5,662 bases of DNA, from NCBI GenBank assembly GCA_030446945.1, contig JAUJMI010000257.1:1-5662 (forward strand), read 5' to 3'. Position 1 is the stretch's first letter. The number at the start of each line of letters is the position of its first letter. The stretch comes from Longimicrobium sp. (GTDB lineage Bacteria > Gemmatimonadota > Gemmatimonadetes > Longimicrobiales > Longimicrobiaceae). The notes below the pieces were generated by a model. The model was not told the origin of the DNA, made no database searches, and saw only the letters and a list, made by a program, of their open reading frames with translations. A program made the translations under genes and the position numbers. Below, piece after piece: positions 4,448-5,662 of this stretch.

Positions 4448-5662
4448 GTGGCCGCCCCCTCCCTCCTCCCCGCCCGCGAGGACGCGGTCGAGCACGCCCG
4501 CGCCATCCTGCCGCCGGAGCTGTTCGCGTCGCTGGAGCCGTCGCTCGACCGGCTGGACCTGGACCGGATCACCCGCGCCTACGAGTTCTCGGGCGTCGCG
4601 CACGCCGGGCAGAAGCGCCACTCCGGCCAGGACTACATCGTCCACTGCGTGGAGGTGGCCCGCATCCTGGCCGACCTGCACCTGGACTCCGTGACGATCG
4701 CCAGCGGGCTGATCCACGACGTGGTGGAAGACACCTCCGCCACGCTGGACGACGTGCGCGATGCCTTTGGCGCGGAGGTGGCCACGGTGGTGGACGGGCT
4801 CACCAAGATCAGCAAGGTGCAGTTCCGCACCAGCACCGAGCAGCAGGTGGAGAACTTCCGCAAGCTGCTGCTGAGCATGGCGCAGGACGCCCGCGTTATC
4901 CTGGTGAAGCTGGCCGACCGCCTCCACAACATGCGCACGCTGGAGCACCTGCGGGAGGAGAAGCGCCGCCGCATCGCGCAGGAGACGCGCGAGATCTACG
5001 CCCCGCTCGCCCACCGCCTGGGAGTGGCGCACATCAAGTGGGAGCTGGAAGACCTCTGCTTCAAGTTCCTGGAGCCCGAGCCGTACAAGGAGCTCGCCAC
5101 AAAGGTGGCCGAGAAGCGGCGCGAGCGCGAAGAGCTGATCGAGCAGATGCGGGAGCCGCTGGAGGGCGACCTGCGCGCGGCGGGGATCGTGTGCGAGGTC
5201 ACCGGGCGGCCCAAGCACCTGTGGTCGATCCGGCGTAAGATGGCGCTGCGCGAGAAGAGCTACGAGGAGATCTACGACCTGATGGCGGTGCGCGTCATCG
5301 TGGACACGGTAACGGACTGCTACCACGCGCTGGGGGTGATCCACAACCGCTGGACGCCGCTCACGGAGCGGTTCCACGACTACATCGCCACGCCCAAGTC
5401 CAACATGTACCGCTCGCTCCACACCACCATCTTCGGTCCGGGGGGGCGGCTGTACGAGATCCAGATCCGCACGCGCGAGATGCACCGCACGGCGGAGTAC
5501 GGGATCGCGGCGCACTGGAAGTACAAGGAGGGGACGCGCGGCGGCGACGACGTGGACTCGACGCTCTCCTGGTTCCGGCAGGTGCTGGAGTGGCAGCAGG
5601 AGACGCGGGAGCCGGAGGAGTTCATGGAGTTCCTCCGCATCGACCTCTTCCAGGACGAGATC
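4448..5662 (+). CDS. rel: Bifunctional Rel/SpoT (p)ppGpp synthetase-hydrolase, N-terminal 405 residues (3' end missing)
   Basis: This protein makes and degrades the stringent-response alarmones (p)ppGpp in the cytoplasm. The frame runs open to the window edge, and full-length relatives are roughly 700-750 residues, so a little over half is visible. The HD hydrolase domain (about 35-200) is intact: H66 in DYIVH, H90-D91 and E94-D95 in HDVVEDT, and D157 and N161 in KLADRLHNMRTL. The synthetase domain (about 250-360) has R254 and K256 in GRPKH, K264, D277 in YDLMAVR, Y321 in SNMYRSLHTT, and E337 in YEIQIRTREMHRTAEYG. Measured against my recollection of Streptococcus Rel numbering, these fall at a constant offset of 13 until one extra residue before E337. 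Both activities therefore look possible. One oddity is that the RxKD motif of bifunctional enzymes reads Arg-Phe-His-Asp (308-311). The TGS and regulatory domains lie beyond the window. The gene starts 109 bases after radC with its own ribosome binding site. Confidence 0.96.
   Translation, partial: MAAPSLLPAREDAVEHARAILPPELFASLEPSLDRLDLDRITRAYEFSGVAHAGQKRHSGQDYIVHCVEVARILADLHLDSVTIASGLIHDVVEDTSATLDDVRDAFGAEVATVVDGLTKISKVQFRTSTEQQVENFRKLLLSMAQDARVILVKLADRLHNMRTLEHLREEKRRRIAQETREIYAPLAHRLGVAHIKWELEDLCFKFLEPEPYKELATKVAEKRREREELIEQMREPLEGDLRAAGIVCEVTGRPKHLWSIRRKMALREKSYEEIYDLMAVRVIVDTVTDCYHALGVIHNRWTPLTERFHDYIATPKSNMYRSLHTTIFGPGGRLYEIQIRTREMHRTAEYGIAAHWKYKEGTRGGDDVDSTLSWFRQVLEWQQETREPEEFMEFLRIDLFQDEI

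Noticed and set aside
4352..5515. Antisense open frame of 387 codons opposite rel
   Set aside because: It is a mirror of the Rel coding sequence, without a ribosome binding site or any recognisable domain.

Overview
The window is high-GC bacterial DNA with four genes, all on the + strand, separated by spacers full of short repeats and hairpins. The best guess for the host is a Longimicrobium-like member of the Gemmatimonadota. This rests on base composition, GTG starts, and spacer motifs (CACAGAGA octamers, a GGGGCGCGA palindrome, ATTCCCC runs) that I recall from such genomes. No 16S or other taxonomic marker is present, so it is an inference.

Layout. Positions 2-247 hold the C-terminal end of an unidentified protein with a lysine/arginine-rich tail. 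Positions 248-644 are a spacer containing a composite octamer repeat that is inverted across its middle. Positions 645-3212 encode an 855-residue molybdopterin oxidoreductase of the FdhF/YdeP (formate dehydrogenase alpha-like) family with a long hydrophilic N-terminal extension. Positions 3213-3588 are a second spacer with four different GC-rich palindromes and a 7-bp tandem repeat. That repeat forms a G-quadruplex motif on the minus strand and ends 9 bases before the next start codon. Positions 3589-4338 encode RadC, a JAB1/MPN-type protein with an intact metal-binding motif. Positions 4339-4447 are a short leader with a candidate promoter and a tight hairpin. From 4448 to the window end runs the N-terminal 405 residues of a bifunctional Rel/SpoT (p)ppGpp hydrolase-synthetase, complete through the synthetase catalytic domain and cut before the TGS domain.

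The genes do not form an obvious pathway. Rel is the stringent-response alarmone enzyme, RadC is a conserved protein of uncertain role historically tied to DNA repair, and the FdhF/YdeP protein is an orphan redox enzyme without partner subunits or an fdhD gene in view. The spacers make one long operon unlikely, although radC and rel are close enough (109 bases) to be partly co-transcribed. I see no mobile element, CRISPR array, tRNA or rRNA, and no convincing new multigene system. The most unusual content is the non-coding repeat architecture, together with a Lys-to-His change in the Rel synthetase RxKD motif.
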